From positions 471,501 to 535,500 of the forward strand of contig CAJNDS010002623.1 in NCBI GenBank assembly GCA_905221605.1: a stretch of 64,000 bases of DNA. The letters run 5' to 3'. The notes under the pieces were generated by a model. The model saw only the letters and a list, made by a program, of their open reading frames with translations, did not search any database and was not told the DNA's origin. This DNA is from Symbiodinium natans (lineage: Eukaryota; Sar; Dinophyceae; Suessiales; Symbiodiniaceae). A program made the position numbers and the translations under genes. Below are positions 21,001-28,920 of this stretch, piece by piece. Each line of letters begins with the position of its first letter. The stretch's first letter is position 1.

Positions 21001-22815
21001 GGGGGTTAAGGTTTTTGGTTTGAGGGTTTGGGGTCTTAGGGTTTAAGGTTTAAGGGTTAAGGGCTTAGGGCTCGTGACGGCGTAACATACTTGTTCCTAA
21101 TGTTCAGACCCGGGGGCTCCTGGGATTCTTGTTTTAAGGTCTATTGCAAGGTTTTTGTTTGCCTATTTTGAGCCTATATAAGGGTTTATTGCTATTAGTC
21201 CGACGACTCGTACCTTCTCGTTCTTCGAATTCTTATTGTTCCTCAAAAGCTAATTCATCCCGACTGTTCTTGTTGTTCTTATTGTCCCTACTGATTTATT
21301 GTTCTTGTTGTTATGACTATCAGTACGACGAGACTACTATTAGTGCTATTGGGCATTTGTACTTTTAGTTTTCGTGCTGTTGTTACCCCAAGGGTCCATG
21401 TACCTCAGTATTGTATACTTGGGCATCAAAGTCCCTATATAGTACTTGAATAAGCCCTAAACCTTAAACCCTACATGTGAATCCAAAACCAGAAAAAACA
21501 ACCAAGGGGCTTCGGGGACCCTAAACCCTAAACCCTAAACCCTAAACCCTAAACCCCAAACCCTAAACCCTAAACCCCAAACCCCCCTAAACCCTAAACC
21601 AAACAACGAGCGAGGCGCTGCACAAAGCTGTTGCTGTTGTCCAGCCAGCCATGCAGGGCCAAGACAGGGCGGCCGCGGACGCCCCAGGCCTCGCGACCCT
21701 AAACCCTAAACCCGAAACCCTAAACCCCAAACCCTAAACCCTAAACCTAAACCCTAACCCTAAACCCTAAACCCTCTGCCGCTTTGAACAGCTCCAGCTT
21801 GCGGGTTTAGGGTTGGGATGTTCCCCCTTATACGAACAGTCCTTAATAGGGAATCCCATAGGGGGGTACAAGGATCACTATGAAGGACTGTTGGTATTAC
21901 GGGGGAACACCACAAGGGTCAGGGTTTAGAGGAGTTCGTGCACCCAAAGTTCCCACGACAAAAAACCTAAACACCCATGCCCTAGTTACTTCTCCAGGGT
22001 GCGAAGGCTTGAGCGTTTGCAGGTTTACGGTCTTGGGTTTGAAGGTCTTGGGTTCGGCTTGCAAAGTCTGCAGATACCGGTGGTTCTGTCGTTGTCCTGG
22101 CGCGGTTGCGCGTTCTAGTTAAGATTACGATCGGACCCCAAGGCGACCCAAACACATGTATAAGATGTATTATCAGTAGATACAGAGTAGATGTAATCCC
22201 TACTGAGGACTGTTAGCTTAAGGGGGAACATCCCAAAGACCCTAAACCCTAAACCCTAAACCCTAAACCCTAAACCCTAAACCCTAAACCCTAAACCCTA
22301 AACCCTAAACCCTAAACCCCCCAAGGTAGTTCCTTTAGCCCCTGTTTCTGGCGGCGTGTGCGCCAATAAAAGAGGCGGCGGGAAACGTTCCGTCAAGGAA
22401 AGCCCTGTCGCAACTCGCTCTTAGCATTTTCCGCTCCAAACTCTTACCAACTTATCGTATCCCAAGAAGTGTAAAGTGTACTCTAGTATTCATTCAGCTA
22501 CTAAGAATAAGAAGCCCTTAGCCGACCTCATTTTGAGCTTGAGTCTTGTGCTAGAGGTAGGTCGCTACAGTTATATACAGGGACTAGAAACCCAGGCTTT
22601 GGGGGTTGGGGTTTAGGGCTTCGGGCTTAGGGGTTAGGATTTAGGGCTAAGGGTCTATAGGGTCTATAGTCTATAGGGTTTAGGGTTTAGGGTTTAGGAT
22701 TTAGGGTTAGGGTTTAGGGTTCCGGGGTCCAAAGGCCTGTGCCGCCAAGCGCAGGCCTTCGGGCAGCGGCACTGCCACCTCTGGGTGCGGAAGGGCTTCG
22801 GGGCTGCTTGACAAC
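4566..22815 (-). CDS. Serine-hydrolase-like alpha/beta hydrolase, at least 19 exons
   Basis: The 19 exons listed separately (1,075 nt) join in phase at all 18 junctions with no internal stop and give 357 residues plus a TAG, a normal length for SERHL/Kraken-type hydrolases. Residues count from the first complete codon: HGWLDN oxyanion-side loop (about 41-46), DWPGHGRS (about 66-73), nucleophile elbow GHSMGA with Ser120, [21 protein letters not shown] and the catalytic-His segment PGGHHLHLD (His331/332). These follow the family order, which random joins would not give. All 18 acceptors are AG|G; donors are 10 GT, 7 GC and 1 GA. The first exon found starts with one base of a split codon, so at least one 5' exon is missing (candidate 23256-23444). 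Introns run from 124 bp to about 3 kb and hold telomere-like repeat and inverted-repeat elements. The substrate is unknown. Confidence 0.88.
4661..4794 (+). repeat. TTTAGGG array
   Basis: About 19 units, nearly perfect from 4690; degenerate repeat continues to about 5005. It precedes the acceptor of the last hydrolase exon (CCCTAAA on the sense strand). Confidence 0.95.
5308..5404. repeat. TTTAGGG array meeting CCCTAAA array head to head
   Basis: G-rich units to about 5362 switch to C-rich units at 5363, next to hydrolase exon 18. On the sense strand the C-rich part is the TTTAGGG start of the intron. Confidence 0.9.
5423..5467 (-). CDS. Hydrolase exon 18
   Basis: 45 nt. Encodes [14 protein letters not shown]. 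Acceptor ccaag|G. Donor GC (GCCGCG), or three bases earlier (GCGGCC); either keeps the frame and changes only GGHH to GHH. Confidence 0.8.
5757..5847 (+). repeat. TTTAGGG array
   Basis: Thirteen perfect units. Confidence 0.95.
6041..6290. repeat. AT microsatellites: (TA)n and (AAAT)n
   Basis: TA-rich tract to about 6150, then AAAT/AAATA repeat to about 6265. Open frames rich in Tyr and Ile are by-products. Confidence 0.9.
6347..6399 (-). CDS. Hydrolase exon 17
   Basis: 53 nt. Encodes [17 protein letters not shown]. Acceptor cagag|G, donor GTGGCT. Confidence 0.7.
6524..6615. mobile_element. Short inverted-repeat element, family B
   Basis: Starts AAGGGTCCATGTAC and ends TACATGGACCCTT, with GTATACTTGGGCCC inside. 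It lies in the intron before hydrolase exon 17. Confidence 0.75.
7129..7244. mobile_element. Short inverted-repeat element, family A
   Basis: About 115 bp, almost a perfect foldback: starts TTGGGATGTT-CCCC and ends GGGGGAACATCCCAA, with AGTCCTTAATAGGGATTATAGT-like inner arms. It has no coding capacity, so it is MITE-like. It lies in the intron after hydrolase exon 16. Confidence 0.8.
7274..7326 (-). CDS. Hydrolase exon 16 (CPTLLI)
   Basis: 53 nt. Encodes [17 protein letters not shown], the strand that carries the acid side of the site in this fold. Acceptor agtag|G, donor GC (GCCTTT). An inverted-repeat element (7129-7244) starts 29 nt inside the intron. Confidence 0.85.
7505..7740. repeat. 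AT-rich low-complexity tract
   Basis: ATAAATA, AATATA and TATATA motifs inside an intron; no gene. Confidence 0.85.
7828..7873 (-). CDS. Hydrolase exon 15
   Basis: 46 nt. Encodes [33 protein letters not shown] acceptor, donor GTTTGGGG. Confidence 0.85.
7880..7970 (+). repeat. TTTAGGG array
   Basis: About 13 units. On the sense strand it is the CCCTAAA tract that runs straight into the acceptor CCCTACGCAG of hydrolase exon 15. Confidence 0.95.
8559..8590 (-). CDS. Hydrolase exon 14 (FLHDMR)
   Basis: 32 nt. Encodes [10 protein letters not shown] and two bases of Arg. Acceptor gag|G (three bases of slack), donor GTCGGG then TTTAGGG. Confidence 0.75.
8636..8780 (+). repeat. TTTAGGG array passing into a GGGCTTA block
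   Basis: About 12 standard units to 8728, then about eight uniform GGGCTTA units. Confidence 0.9.
9401..9545. mobile_element. Short inverted-repeat element, family C
   Basis: CTTGGAGGTTCGTGGTACT at the left pairs with AGTACCATGAACCTCCAAG at the right, about 145 bp, with GGGTTATAAGT inside. Confidence 0.8.
10525..10581 (-). CDS. Hydrolase exon 13
   Basis: 57 nt. Encodes [19 protein letters not shown]. Acceptor ggtag|G preceded by a long C-rich tract (10595-10635), donor GTTTTAGGG. The plus strand is also open here; phase and family fit favour minus. Confidence 0.65.
11136..11300. repeat. TTTAAGGG-based tandem block, copy 1
   Basis: Alternating modules CCCTTTAAGGGCCCTATATA and TTTAAGGGATTATATACACC, about 22-24 bp each. 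It ends in a GAGCGAGCGCTCGC palindrome. It lies in the intron between hydrolase exons 12 and 13. Confidence 0.85.
11301..11949. other. Unique, AT-richer segment between two repeat blocks
   Basis: From about 11360 there is no telomere-like repeat and the base composition differs from the neighbours. A 60-codon plus-strand frame (11612-11794) has no recognisable motif. I see no gene that I can support. Confidence 0.4.
11950..12302. repeat. TTCGAAGGC palindromic simple-sequence block
   Basis: Dense overlapping TTCGAAG, CCTTCGAAGG and CCCCCTTCG motifs on both strands. Open frames here (for example a run of FEAFEAFE) are products of the repeat. Confidence 0.8.
12384..12668. repeat. TTTAAGGG-based tandem block, copy 2
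   Basis: Same modules as 11136-11300 plus TTTAAGGGATGATCTAGAAC, repeating with a period of roughly 70-75 bp. It starts 11 nt inside the intron behind the GTAAGG donor of hydrolase exon 12. Confidence 0.85.
12679..12736 (-). CDS. Hydrolase exon 12
   Basis: 58 nt. Encodes [19 protein letters not shown]. Pyrimidine-rich acceptor aatcttag|G. The donor GTAAGG is the most canonical in the gene. The intron then runs straight into the TTTAAGGG repeat block. Confidence 0.65.
12845..12960 (+). repeat. Uniform TTTGGGG array
   Basis: About 16 perfect TTTGGGG units, a variant of the telomere-like repeat, ending at a half copy of the family A element. Confidence 0.9.
13342..13406 (-). CDS. Hydrolase exon 11
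   Basis: 65 nt. Encodes [20 protein letters not shown]. Acceptor tttgag|G, donor GTTAGT followed by TTTAGGG. Confidence 0.7.
14438..14466 (-). CDS. Hydrolase exon 10 (GA donor)
   Basis: 29 nt. Encodes LRIDESTSS between a phase-1 and a phase-0 junction. Acceptor gacag|G. The only donor is GA (GAGTTTAGGG), rare but known in dinoflagellates. Confidence 0.45.
14559..14646. mobile_element. Short inverted-repeat element, family D
   Basis: TACTTCAAGCAAGGATCAGG / GATCCTCCAAGTA with CTTACTAAGTGCCCC inside. It lies in a hydrolase intron. A related copy is at 62711-62823. Confidence 0.7.
14988..15030 (-). CDS. Hydrolase exon 9
   Basis: 43 nt. Encodes [14 protein letters not shown]. Acceptor ttcgag|G, donor GC (GCGCGC). 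Another frame of the same island reads to a stop ([10 protein letters not shown] then TAG at 14929), so the island could be a terminal exon of something else. The phase fit favours the hydrolase. Confidence 0.5.
15797..15862 (-). CDS. Hydrolase exon 8 (LGPLSRPA)
   Basis: 66 nt. Encodes [20 protein letters not shown], a strong family signature. Acceptor aaaag|G, donor GTTTAGGG. Confidence 0.85.
15896..16076 (+). repeat. TTTAGGG array with a duplicated segment
   Basis: The array contains two copies of a 50-60 bp stretch with GTATATAAGGTTTAGGGGTCA. Confidence 0.9.
16213..16321 (-). repeat. CCCTAAA array
   Basis: About 15 units, inside the intron between hydrolase exons 7 and 8. Confidence 0.95.
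16534..16570 (-). CDS. Hydrolase exon 7
   Basis: 37 nt. Encodes [12 protein letters not shown], the strand after the nucleophile helix. Acceptor ccaag|G, donor GTTTGG. A second donor (GTACGT) lies in frame 27 nt downstream. Confidence 0.65.
16879..16930 (-). CDS. Hydrolase exon 6 (nucleophile elbow GHSMGA)
   Basis: 52 nt. Encodes [17 protein letters not shown]; the Gly before it is split over the intron. This is the catalytic serine. Acceptor tggag|G, donor GC (GCCTTG). Confidence 0.9.
16978..17110 (+). repeat. TTTAGGG array
   Basis: About 18 units; CCCTAAA on the sense strand before hydrolase exon 6. Confidence 0.95.
17257..17357. mobile_element. Short inverted-repeat element, family B
   Basis: AAGGGTCCATGTACCTAAAT at the left, AAGGTACATGGACC at the right. 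It lies in a hydrolase intron. Confidence 0.8.
18688..18751 (-). CDS. Hydrolase exon 5 (helix before the nucleophile)
   Basis: 64 nt. Encodes [20 protein letters not shown] and L. Strong pyrimidine tract and acceptor gttttccag|G, donor GC (GCGCAA). It ends in one base, G, that completes the Gly of GHSMG in exon 6. Confidence 0.85.
19384..19488 (-). repeat. CCCTAAA array
   Basis: About 15 units with one shortened unit; intronic. Confidence 0.95.
20716..20770 (-). CDS. Hydrolase exon 4
   Basis: 55 nt, begins CALLVHRG. Acceptor gcaag|G, donor GTTTAGGG. The intron before it (20771-20894) is only 124 bp and is almost entirely TTTAGGG repeat. The 3' half of the exon is less conserved than expected, so the donor could lie earlier. 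Confidence 0.6.
20783..20894 (-). repeat. CCCTAAA array filling a whole intron
   Basis: About 16 units. With 12 more bases it makes up the entire 124-bp intron between hydrolase exons 3 and 4 (TTTAGGG on the sense strand). Confidence 0.9.
20895..20978 (-). CDS. Hydrolase exon 3 (DWPGHGRS)
   Basis: 84 nt. Encodes [20 protein letters not shown] and GRSAHRP. Acceptor caccag|G follows CCCTAAAC. The donor is the repeat itself, GTTTAGGG. Confidence 0.9.
21619..21689 (-). CDS. Hydrolase exon 2 (HGWLDN)
   Basis: 71 nt. Encodes [18 protein letters not shown], the classic strand and oxyanion-side loop. Acceptor gcgag|G, donor GC (GCGCCT) after CA; TTTAGGG repeat starts about 20 nt into the intron. 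Confidence 0.9.
21813..21916. mobile_element. Short inverted-repeat element, family A
   Basis: Same arms as the copy at 52111-52216; the right end is slightly decayed (ACACCACAAG). It sits inside TTTAGGG repeat in the intron between hydrolase exons 1 and 2. Confidence 0.75.
22238..22320 (-). repeat. CCCTAAA array
   Basis: About 12 units directly after a half copy of the family A element. Confidence 0.95.
22737..22815 (-). CDS. Hydrolase exon 1 (first recognised)
   Basis: 79 nt. Acceptor ctgcag|G, donor GC (GCCTTT). Encodes [16 protein letters not shown], the first strand of the fold. CCCTAAA repeat precedes the acceptor. Confidence 0.75.
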
Positions 22816-22826
22816 CTGCAGCCATA

Positions 22827-22920
22827 GGGTTTAGGGTTTAGGGTTTAGGGTTTAGGGTTTAGGGTTTAGGGTTTAGGGTTTAGGGTTTAGGGTTTAGGGT
22901 TTAGGGTTTAGGGTTTAGGG
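22827..22920 (+). repeat. TTTAGGG array
   Basis: Thirteen units, ending 12 bp from the acceptor of hydrolase exon 1. Confidence 0.95.
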
Positions 22921-23255
22921 ACAAGGGACTTCTCTACCCTTCGAAGGCCCATAAAGCAACCTCAAAGCTGCAATGGCCTCAGAAGCCTACAACCCCCCCC
23001 TATCACCCCAAAAGCATGCCGAAACCTTAGAACCCCCCAAAACCTGATTTAGGATTTATACGGTTTGGGCTGTAGGGTTTGGGCTTAGGAGTCTGACGGG
23101 TTTGAGATTTTCCGTTACATGGCTAATGCTGTCGGGTCCGAAAGTCAGGGCTCTTGGGGTTTGATTCGCTCAATCCCCAGATGTATCCCCCCGAGCCCTA
23201 AACCCTAAACCTAAGCCCTAAACCACAGCTGAAGGGTAAGAAGCGATTGAGTGAC

Positions 23256-23444
23256 GGCTTCCTCAGTGGCTCTGGAACCTTTTTCGGCATTGCCTTCGCC
23301 TTCGGGCGGTCCATCTGTATGCCTTTAGGCTCATCTGCCACTGCCATTGGCTCGATCTCGCTCTCGCTTTCCTTCTTCCTCTTCATCAGCTCGAACAGCG
23401 AAAGTCTTTCCTTCTTTTTCGCATAGAGCCGTTTGAACTCCGGC
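23256..23444 (-). CDS. Candidate 5' exon upstream of the hydrolase (charged N-terminal extension)
   Basis: The minus strand is open for 189 nt after an AG|G acceptor and encodes a Lys/Glu-rich peptide (FKRLYAKKKERLSL, later KAMPKKVPEPLRKP). A GT donor (GTCACT) after CC fits the phase of the exon at 22737-22815. The open frame itself runs on to 23198. It could be the N-terminal extension of the hydrolase or an exon of a neighbouring gene. Confidence 0.4.
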
Positions 23445-24958
23445 CTTTCTTGGATCAGGACTTAATGCTCCTATAGGCTTCCAAGCTTTCTTCTTGGGGA
23501 CTATGCACCTACGTAGTATTCTTCTGTCTTTAGCACTTCCGGAGTAGCTTCTGTAGGGTCCAAGACATATACCATACTAGACCTAAGCGTGACCTAGGAA
23601 AAAAGGGTACCCTTTTTGCTTTACGGGGCAAACAAGGGAACCAAAGCGCTAAAAAAAGAGAATAAGGCTTAAGGGCCTACTCTGGGTCCTGGCATCGTAC
23701 ATGGACCTGCTGGGCGCCTTGCGCAATTTCTGGTACATGGCTGGGTAACCTACACATCCGGAAAAAAAAACAAGCACAAGAATTAAGGAGATCTCGCCCC
23801 AATGTAAGGATATATAGGTTGCTCTAGGTGCCACCCGATGATGTATTGAGTGTGGAGCTGAATATGCAAGCTTATGTGATAGGACCTGATAGGAGCGAGT
23901 TTTGCCTACCAGATTGCCTGAATAACTGCCAACAATATCCCCCTCACAGTTCTAACCCTTTTCAAGCACATATATGGTAAAAGACTAATCCCCCAACACA
24001 CCCATTCCAGCCACATTCTCTATCTACATCTGATACACCTCTGCATGAATCCCACCTCAGTCGCGGCGCGGCTGACAACACCTTCTGCTGAGGCAGAGGA
24101 TGGTTGAAAGTTCAGCTCTATATCCACCCCGAAGCCATGAACCGTAAAACCCCACACCCCTATACACTCTAGACACCCTGAACCCTAAACCCTGTATAGT
24201 GTCAGGTTTCCGACTGCGTGAGATCAGTGCTCTTGAAAACAGTTGAGGCCGGGTGTGCACGAACATATCTAGAAATGAACGAAAGCCTGCCTAGTTTGGG
24301 CGGGGGTGGGGGGTGGGGGGGGGGGGAATTGCTCTATATGTTAGGGCTTCAGGGTTAGTAAGGGTTTAGGGGTTGCTTTCTACTAGGGTCCCTATCCCTA
24401 AACCCGAAACGATCACATCTAGGTGCGGGAGGCCCGGGTATGCAACATCCCCCAACTACAGCCTTCTGTTCGCCACCATGAAATTTCAATATAGACAAGC
24501 CCCAAGACCTATTCTACACTTACAAAGCCCATTGCAATAGGGGAAATTGCCTAAGCTGTAATTCCTAAACCCTAAACAGGAAGCCTAAAATCCTAAACCC
24601 TATGGCGGTAGGGTTTAGGGTTTAGGGTTTAGGGTCTAGGGTTTAGGGTTTAGGGTTTAGGGATGTAGGTTCTTCTGGCAGGGTGGGGGCGCTTGAGAGC
24701 GGTTTCTTTACTCACACTGAAAAACCGTTCCCCTAACTTGAAACCCTGTAAACCCTGGGTTTAGGGTTTAGGGTTTAGGGTTGAGGGTTTCGGGTTTGGG
24801 GGGTTAGTAGTCTATAGGGTGTAGAGGCTTCCTTGATAACTTGGAGGTTCCTGGCACTGAGAGCTGGGTTATAGGAAGGGTCACTATAGTTCCGAGTGGT
24901 TACAGCAACCCCACTTATGCCGATCCGTGAGCCTTCAAGTGCTCCTGTAAGAAACAAC
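23445..24958. other. Region with few repeats and no supported exon
   Basis: Holds an inverted-repeat relic (about 23580-23720, AAAAGGGTACCCTTTTT core, related to 37620-37745 and 53209-53327), a G-run near 24301-24328, scattered repeat units and unique sequence. I see no gene I can support. Confidence 0.4.
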
Positions 24959-25126
24959 GCCTAAACCCTAAACCCTAAACCCTAAACCCTAAACCCTAAA
25001 CCCTAAACCCTAAACCCTAAACCCGCCTCGACGGCCCCGTAGTCCCGGAGAGGTCCAGGCAGCGCGAGCCGCCAGGGTCATGGCTGGGATTAGGGGCTTA
25101 GGGTTTAGGGTTAGGGTTTAGGGTTC

Positions 25127-25228
25127 AGGGCTTAGGGTTCTAGGGTTCTAGGGTGCTAGGGTTCTAGGGTTCTAGGGTTCTAGGGTTCTAGGGTTCTAGG
25201 GTTCTAGGGTTCTAGGGTTCTAGGGTTT
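25127..25228 (+). repeat. Uniform TTCTAGGG (8-bp) array
   Basis: About 12 units of an 8-bp variant of the telomere-like repeat, bounded by ordinary TTTAGGG. Confidence 0.9.
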
Positions 25229-25835
25229 AGGGTTTAGCGTTCAGGAGTTTACATCAGAAACCTTGCAAGGGACCGAGCCAAGGGGCTTAGGGCTCTAGGG
25301 TTTAGGGTTCTGGGTTGTAGGGTTTAGGGTTGAGGGTTAACCCTAGGGTTCTAGGGTTTAGGGTTTAGAGTTGAGGGTTCTGGGGTTCTAGGGTTTAGGA
25401 TTTAGGGGCCTCGAGTAGGAGCCTCCAAGCTCTGCAAGAAGGCTCATGACAAAGTCTCGGGTGCTACCAGGGCGTGTTAGGCTTTATGGGCGGGACTTCT
25501 GGCGAGGATCCATCAGGGCACGCCCGACTAAACCCAAAACCCAACCCTGAACCCCACACCCTAGACCCTGGACCCCAGACCGTGAACCCTAACCCTAAAC
25601 CCTAAACCCTAAACACTAAACCCTAAACCCTAAACCCTAAACCCTACTACAAGCAAGGCTTAGGCCCGGAGGGTTTTGGGTTCGCGGGGAGGTGGCCGAC
25701 AGAGAACGCAAGACATGAGCGCTTTCTTAGGCAAATTCGGTCTCTTTCTCTTAGGGTTTAGGGTTTAGGGTTTAGGGTTTAGGGTTTAGGGTTTAGGGTT
25801 TAGGGTTTAGGGTTTAGGGTTTAGGGTTTAGGGCC

Positions 25836-25931
25836 GAGTTCATAAGCCCCCCAAAACGTGTTCACTTTCAGTTCTTTTGGGATGCTAGTATCCCAGAAAG
25901 TGTACAGTGTACTCATTCAGCTGCTATGTTC
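25836..25931. mobile_element. Short inverted-repeat element, family F
   Basis: GAGTTCATAAGCCCC at the left; GTGTACTCATTCAGCTGCTA at the right. It matches the copy at 53730-53830; a right-half copy is at 22447-22507. Confidence 0.7.
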
Positions 25932-26328
25932 TTGACAGCCTACAATCATGCAATAGTAGGGATGGTTTAGGGTTTAGGGTTTAACGCTTAGGCTTTAGGG
26001 TTTAGGATTTAGGGTTGCAAGAAAATGCAGGTAGTGCCACTGCACTACCGAGCAACTAGACTTAAAACAGTCCGGGGGAGAGCGGGAGGGCTTGTGCATG
26101 TAAGGTTAAACCTTAAACCCTAAACCCTAAACCCTGAACCCTGAACCCTAAACCCTAAACCCTAAACCCTAAACCCTGAACCCTAAACCCTAAACCCTAA
26201 ACCCTAAACCCTAAACCCCGTAAGTTTGGGGCCCAAGGATGGCGGTTTCGGTTCCGGAGGTTCGGGCAAGCAGCTTGAGGGGTCTTGGAGTCTCGTCCAT
26301 TCAAACCCTAAACTCTCAAACCCTTAAA

Positions 26329-26430
26329 CTTGGGATGTTCCCCCTTACACTAGCACTCCTTGATAAGGATGATAGTAGAGGGTACTATAATCCCCATTAA
26401 GGACTTTTCGAATAACGGGGAACATCCCAA
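26329..26430. mobile_element. Short inverted-repeat element, family A
   Basis: CTTGGGATGTTCCCCCTTA at the left, GGGGAACATCCCAA at the right, about 102 bp. Confidence 0.8.
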
Positions 26431-26670
26431 CCTTTCACTCATAGACTCTTACATGGACCCTTGGGGATATAGTGCATTCTTGTGACACGGGGACGGTTTG
26501 CTTTGCTTCGTATGAGGGGGGAGGCCTAACATTGGTGGGAGGGAGACAGCAGCTTAGGTTGTGTACGGTTTCGTGTTGAGGCTCCGGGGATAGCCCCCAT
26601 CTTACGCTAAGGGTGCATGTACCTCATTATTGTTTTCTTGCGCCCCACAGTCCCTGTACAGGAGGTGTTT

Positions 26671-26790
26671 AGGGTTTAGGTAGGGTTTAGGGTTTAGGGT
26701 TTAGGGTTTAGGGTTTAGGGTTTAGGGTTTAGGGTTTAGGGTTTAGGGTTTAGGGTTTAGGGTTTAGGGTTCTAAACCCTAAACCCTCAA
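26671..26790. repeat. TTTAGGG array meeting CCCTAAA head to head
   Basis: Thirteen G-rich units, then TTCTAAACCCTAAACCCTC. A candidate exon (26797-26890) begins 7 bp further. Confidence 0.9.
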
Positions 26791-26796
26791 CCCTAC

Positions 26797-26890
26797 GGCC
26801 AGCTCGTGCGAATACTCGCGGGGAGCCTTTCTGCATCGTGGAGCGGTGGGCCGGCAGGCCACACCAGCATTGCGGCACATCTGATGCGCC
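26797..26890 (-). CDS. Candidate exon, gene unknown
   Basis: 94 nt after cctcag|G, with donor GTAGGG. Encodes AHQMCRNAGVACRPTAPRC and then KAPREYSHELA. The plus strand is open as well, but codon choice looks more natural on minus. Confidence 0.45.
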
Positions 26891-27596
26891 CTGAGGGTTT
26901 AGGGTTTAGGGTTTAGGGTTTGGGGTTTAGGGCAGTTGGGGGTTTAGGGTTTAGGGTGTAGGATTTGCACTTGGGGGTGGCTTCGGGCTTAGGCTTCTAG
27001 GATTTGTGTTGAAGGGTTTTCCTCAATCAAGGGGGTAGCTTCTTGGGGTCCTCTTTATAAGGGAAATCCCACTCTTTGGGATCTCACTCAGGGGGTCCCA
27101 TGTAGGGTTTTGGAAGTTTAGGATAGACTAAACCCTGAACCCTAAACCCTACACCCTAAAACCTAAACCCGAAACCCCGGGTGCTGAGGGTTTAGGGTTT
27201 AGGGTTTAGGGGTAGTGAAGGTCCGAACTCCCTGTTCCCAGCCGAGTCTCATCCCAAAGCCCTGGAAGCCACGTTCTACAGTTCGCAGCGCTCGCGACGA
27301 CTCGACGACAGTTCTGAGAATCTTACCATTTGTCAGGGTTCAGGGGTTTCATGGTTTAGGGTTTGCCTGGAACAACCGTATGCCTTTGAAAAAGCACAAT
27401 GTACTAAACACTTAGAACCTTTCACGACATACACCCTGAACCCTAAACCCTAAACGTTTATAGGTCACTCTGCGTAGGGTGTTTCGAGTCGAGGGCGAGA
27501 GTGCTCAAGGACCCAAACCCTATGTCATCCCCCGAAACCGTAAATAAACCCTAAGCCACTGGTGAGAAGCTCCAGAGTCAGGGAGTCTGAGTTGCC

Positions 27597-27713
27597 CTAA
27601 ACCCTAAACCCTAAACCCTAAACCCTAAACCCTAAGCCCTAGACCCTAAACCCTAAACCCAAAACCCTAAACCTTAACCCCAAGCCCTAAACCCTAAACC
27701 CTAAATCCTAAAC
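27597..27713 (-). repeat. CCCTAAA array, left flank of an exon
   Basis: About 15 slightly varied units on the left of the exon at 27714-27773; the matching TTTAGGG array is at 27795-27884. Confidence 0.9.
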
Positions 27714-27773
27714 CCATGCCATCCCCTCCAGAGGAGTGACCTCCTCGACACGCCCATGGATGGAAGAGGCCGC
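27714..27773 (-). CDS. Candidate exon, gene unknown
   Basis: 60 nt, AASSIHGRVEEVTPLEGMAW. Acceptor gcgag|G, donor GTTTAGG. The plus strand offers a rival reading with a good pyrimidine tract, so the strand is not certain. Confidence 0.45.
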
Positions 27774-27884
27774 CTCGCACCAGGAACGTCTTGGGTTTAG
27801 GGTTTAGGGTTTAGGGTTTAGGGTTTAGGGTTTAGGGTTTAGGGTTTAGGGTTTAGGGTTTAGGGTTTAGGGTTTAGGGTTTAG

Positions 27885-28920
27885 CGTTGGTTTGATATGG
27901 GGCTTTGGATGGGTTTCTGATTCGGGTATACATGGGAATCATGCTTGCGGTTTAGGCGTTAGGGGTTTGGGGCTGAAGGTCTAGGGCTTCGTGTGCAGAG
28001 CAGGCGAAAGGTCAAGGCTTTGTGGCTTACCTTACAACACTAAACCATCGTAGTTTGTTTGTAGGGGGCCCGAGACATCCGCCAGCGACACCCTCGACCC
28101 TAAAGCCCAAGCAAAGACAAGACAAAGAGTTGACTATGTCCGTGAAGAGGGCCATCTAGTGGGCTCCTGATATTTCGCACTGTTGCCAGTATAAGTAGAC
28201 CCGTAACTCCAAAACTCACAATCCACAAGCTTATACCCCAACACGTCCCGGTTCTGGGTTCTCTTCCAGCTCTGTTCTCAAAACCAAGTAGCTGCAGGGA
28301 AGTCGCTATCGACGAAGACATTGCCTGGGGGCACGGCGCCCACTAAATCTCCTGTAGGCCGGGGAGGGTTCAAGGTTTATGGGGTTTAGGGTTTAAGGAG
28401 GGTTTAGGGTAAGGTTTAGGGTTTAAGGTTTAGGGTTGAGGGTTTAGGGATTAGCGCCTTGAAAAGCTTTACGATATTATGCAAATAGAGCTTGCGAGGT
28501 TGGTGGCTTTGCCGGCGTACATATGCGGATGCTTTACCGGGGCCATGCATAGTTCGAGCTACAGCTAGTTGATTGTGGGGACTACTACGTGGGTATCGCA
28601 TGAGTGTCATTCCGTCTGGCCTGGCGGCTCCCCGTCGCGTGCGGCAGCTTCGGTAAGGGCGTCGTCGCCCGCAACTGGGGGAGGAGCCAGGTGGGTATAA
28701 CTTGCATGCGTCTCCTATAGAAGGGAGATAGAAGGCACCGTGATGCGTGTTTATTTTGGGGAGTTTAGGTTGAGGGTTTAGGGTTTGGAAAGAACCCACC
28801 CAAACCAGGTCTAATGGTACACCGAAGGGTCCACATGCCCATCAAGTAGAAATGGGACCCTACAGCTACCAACCAAAAGGCCTCAAGTATACCATATAGC
28901 AACATGGCCATGTCTGTGCC
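27885..28920. other. Mostly unique segment without a supported exon
   Basis: Includes a GC-rich core (28490-28760) open on the minus strand (PDGMTLMRYPRS, AYVRRQSHQPRKL). Splice borders are not clear, so I leave it unassigned. Confidence 0.35.

Noticed and set aside
21144-21368. 74-codon hydrophobic plus-strand frame
   Set aside because: Composed of TTCTTGTTG-type low-complexity sequence, similar on the opposite strand at 58500-58570, and it lies inside a hydrolase intron.
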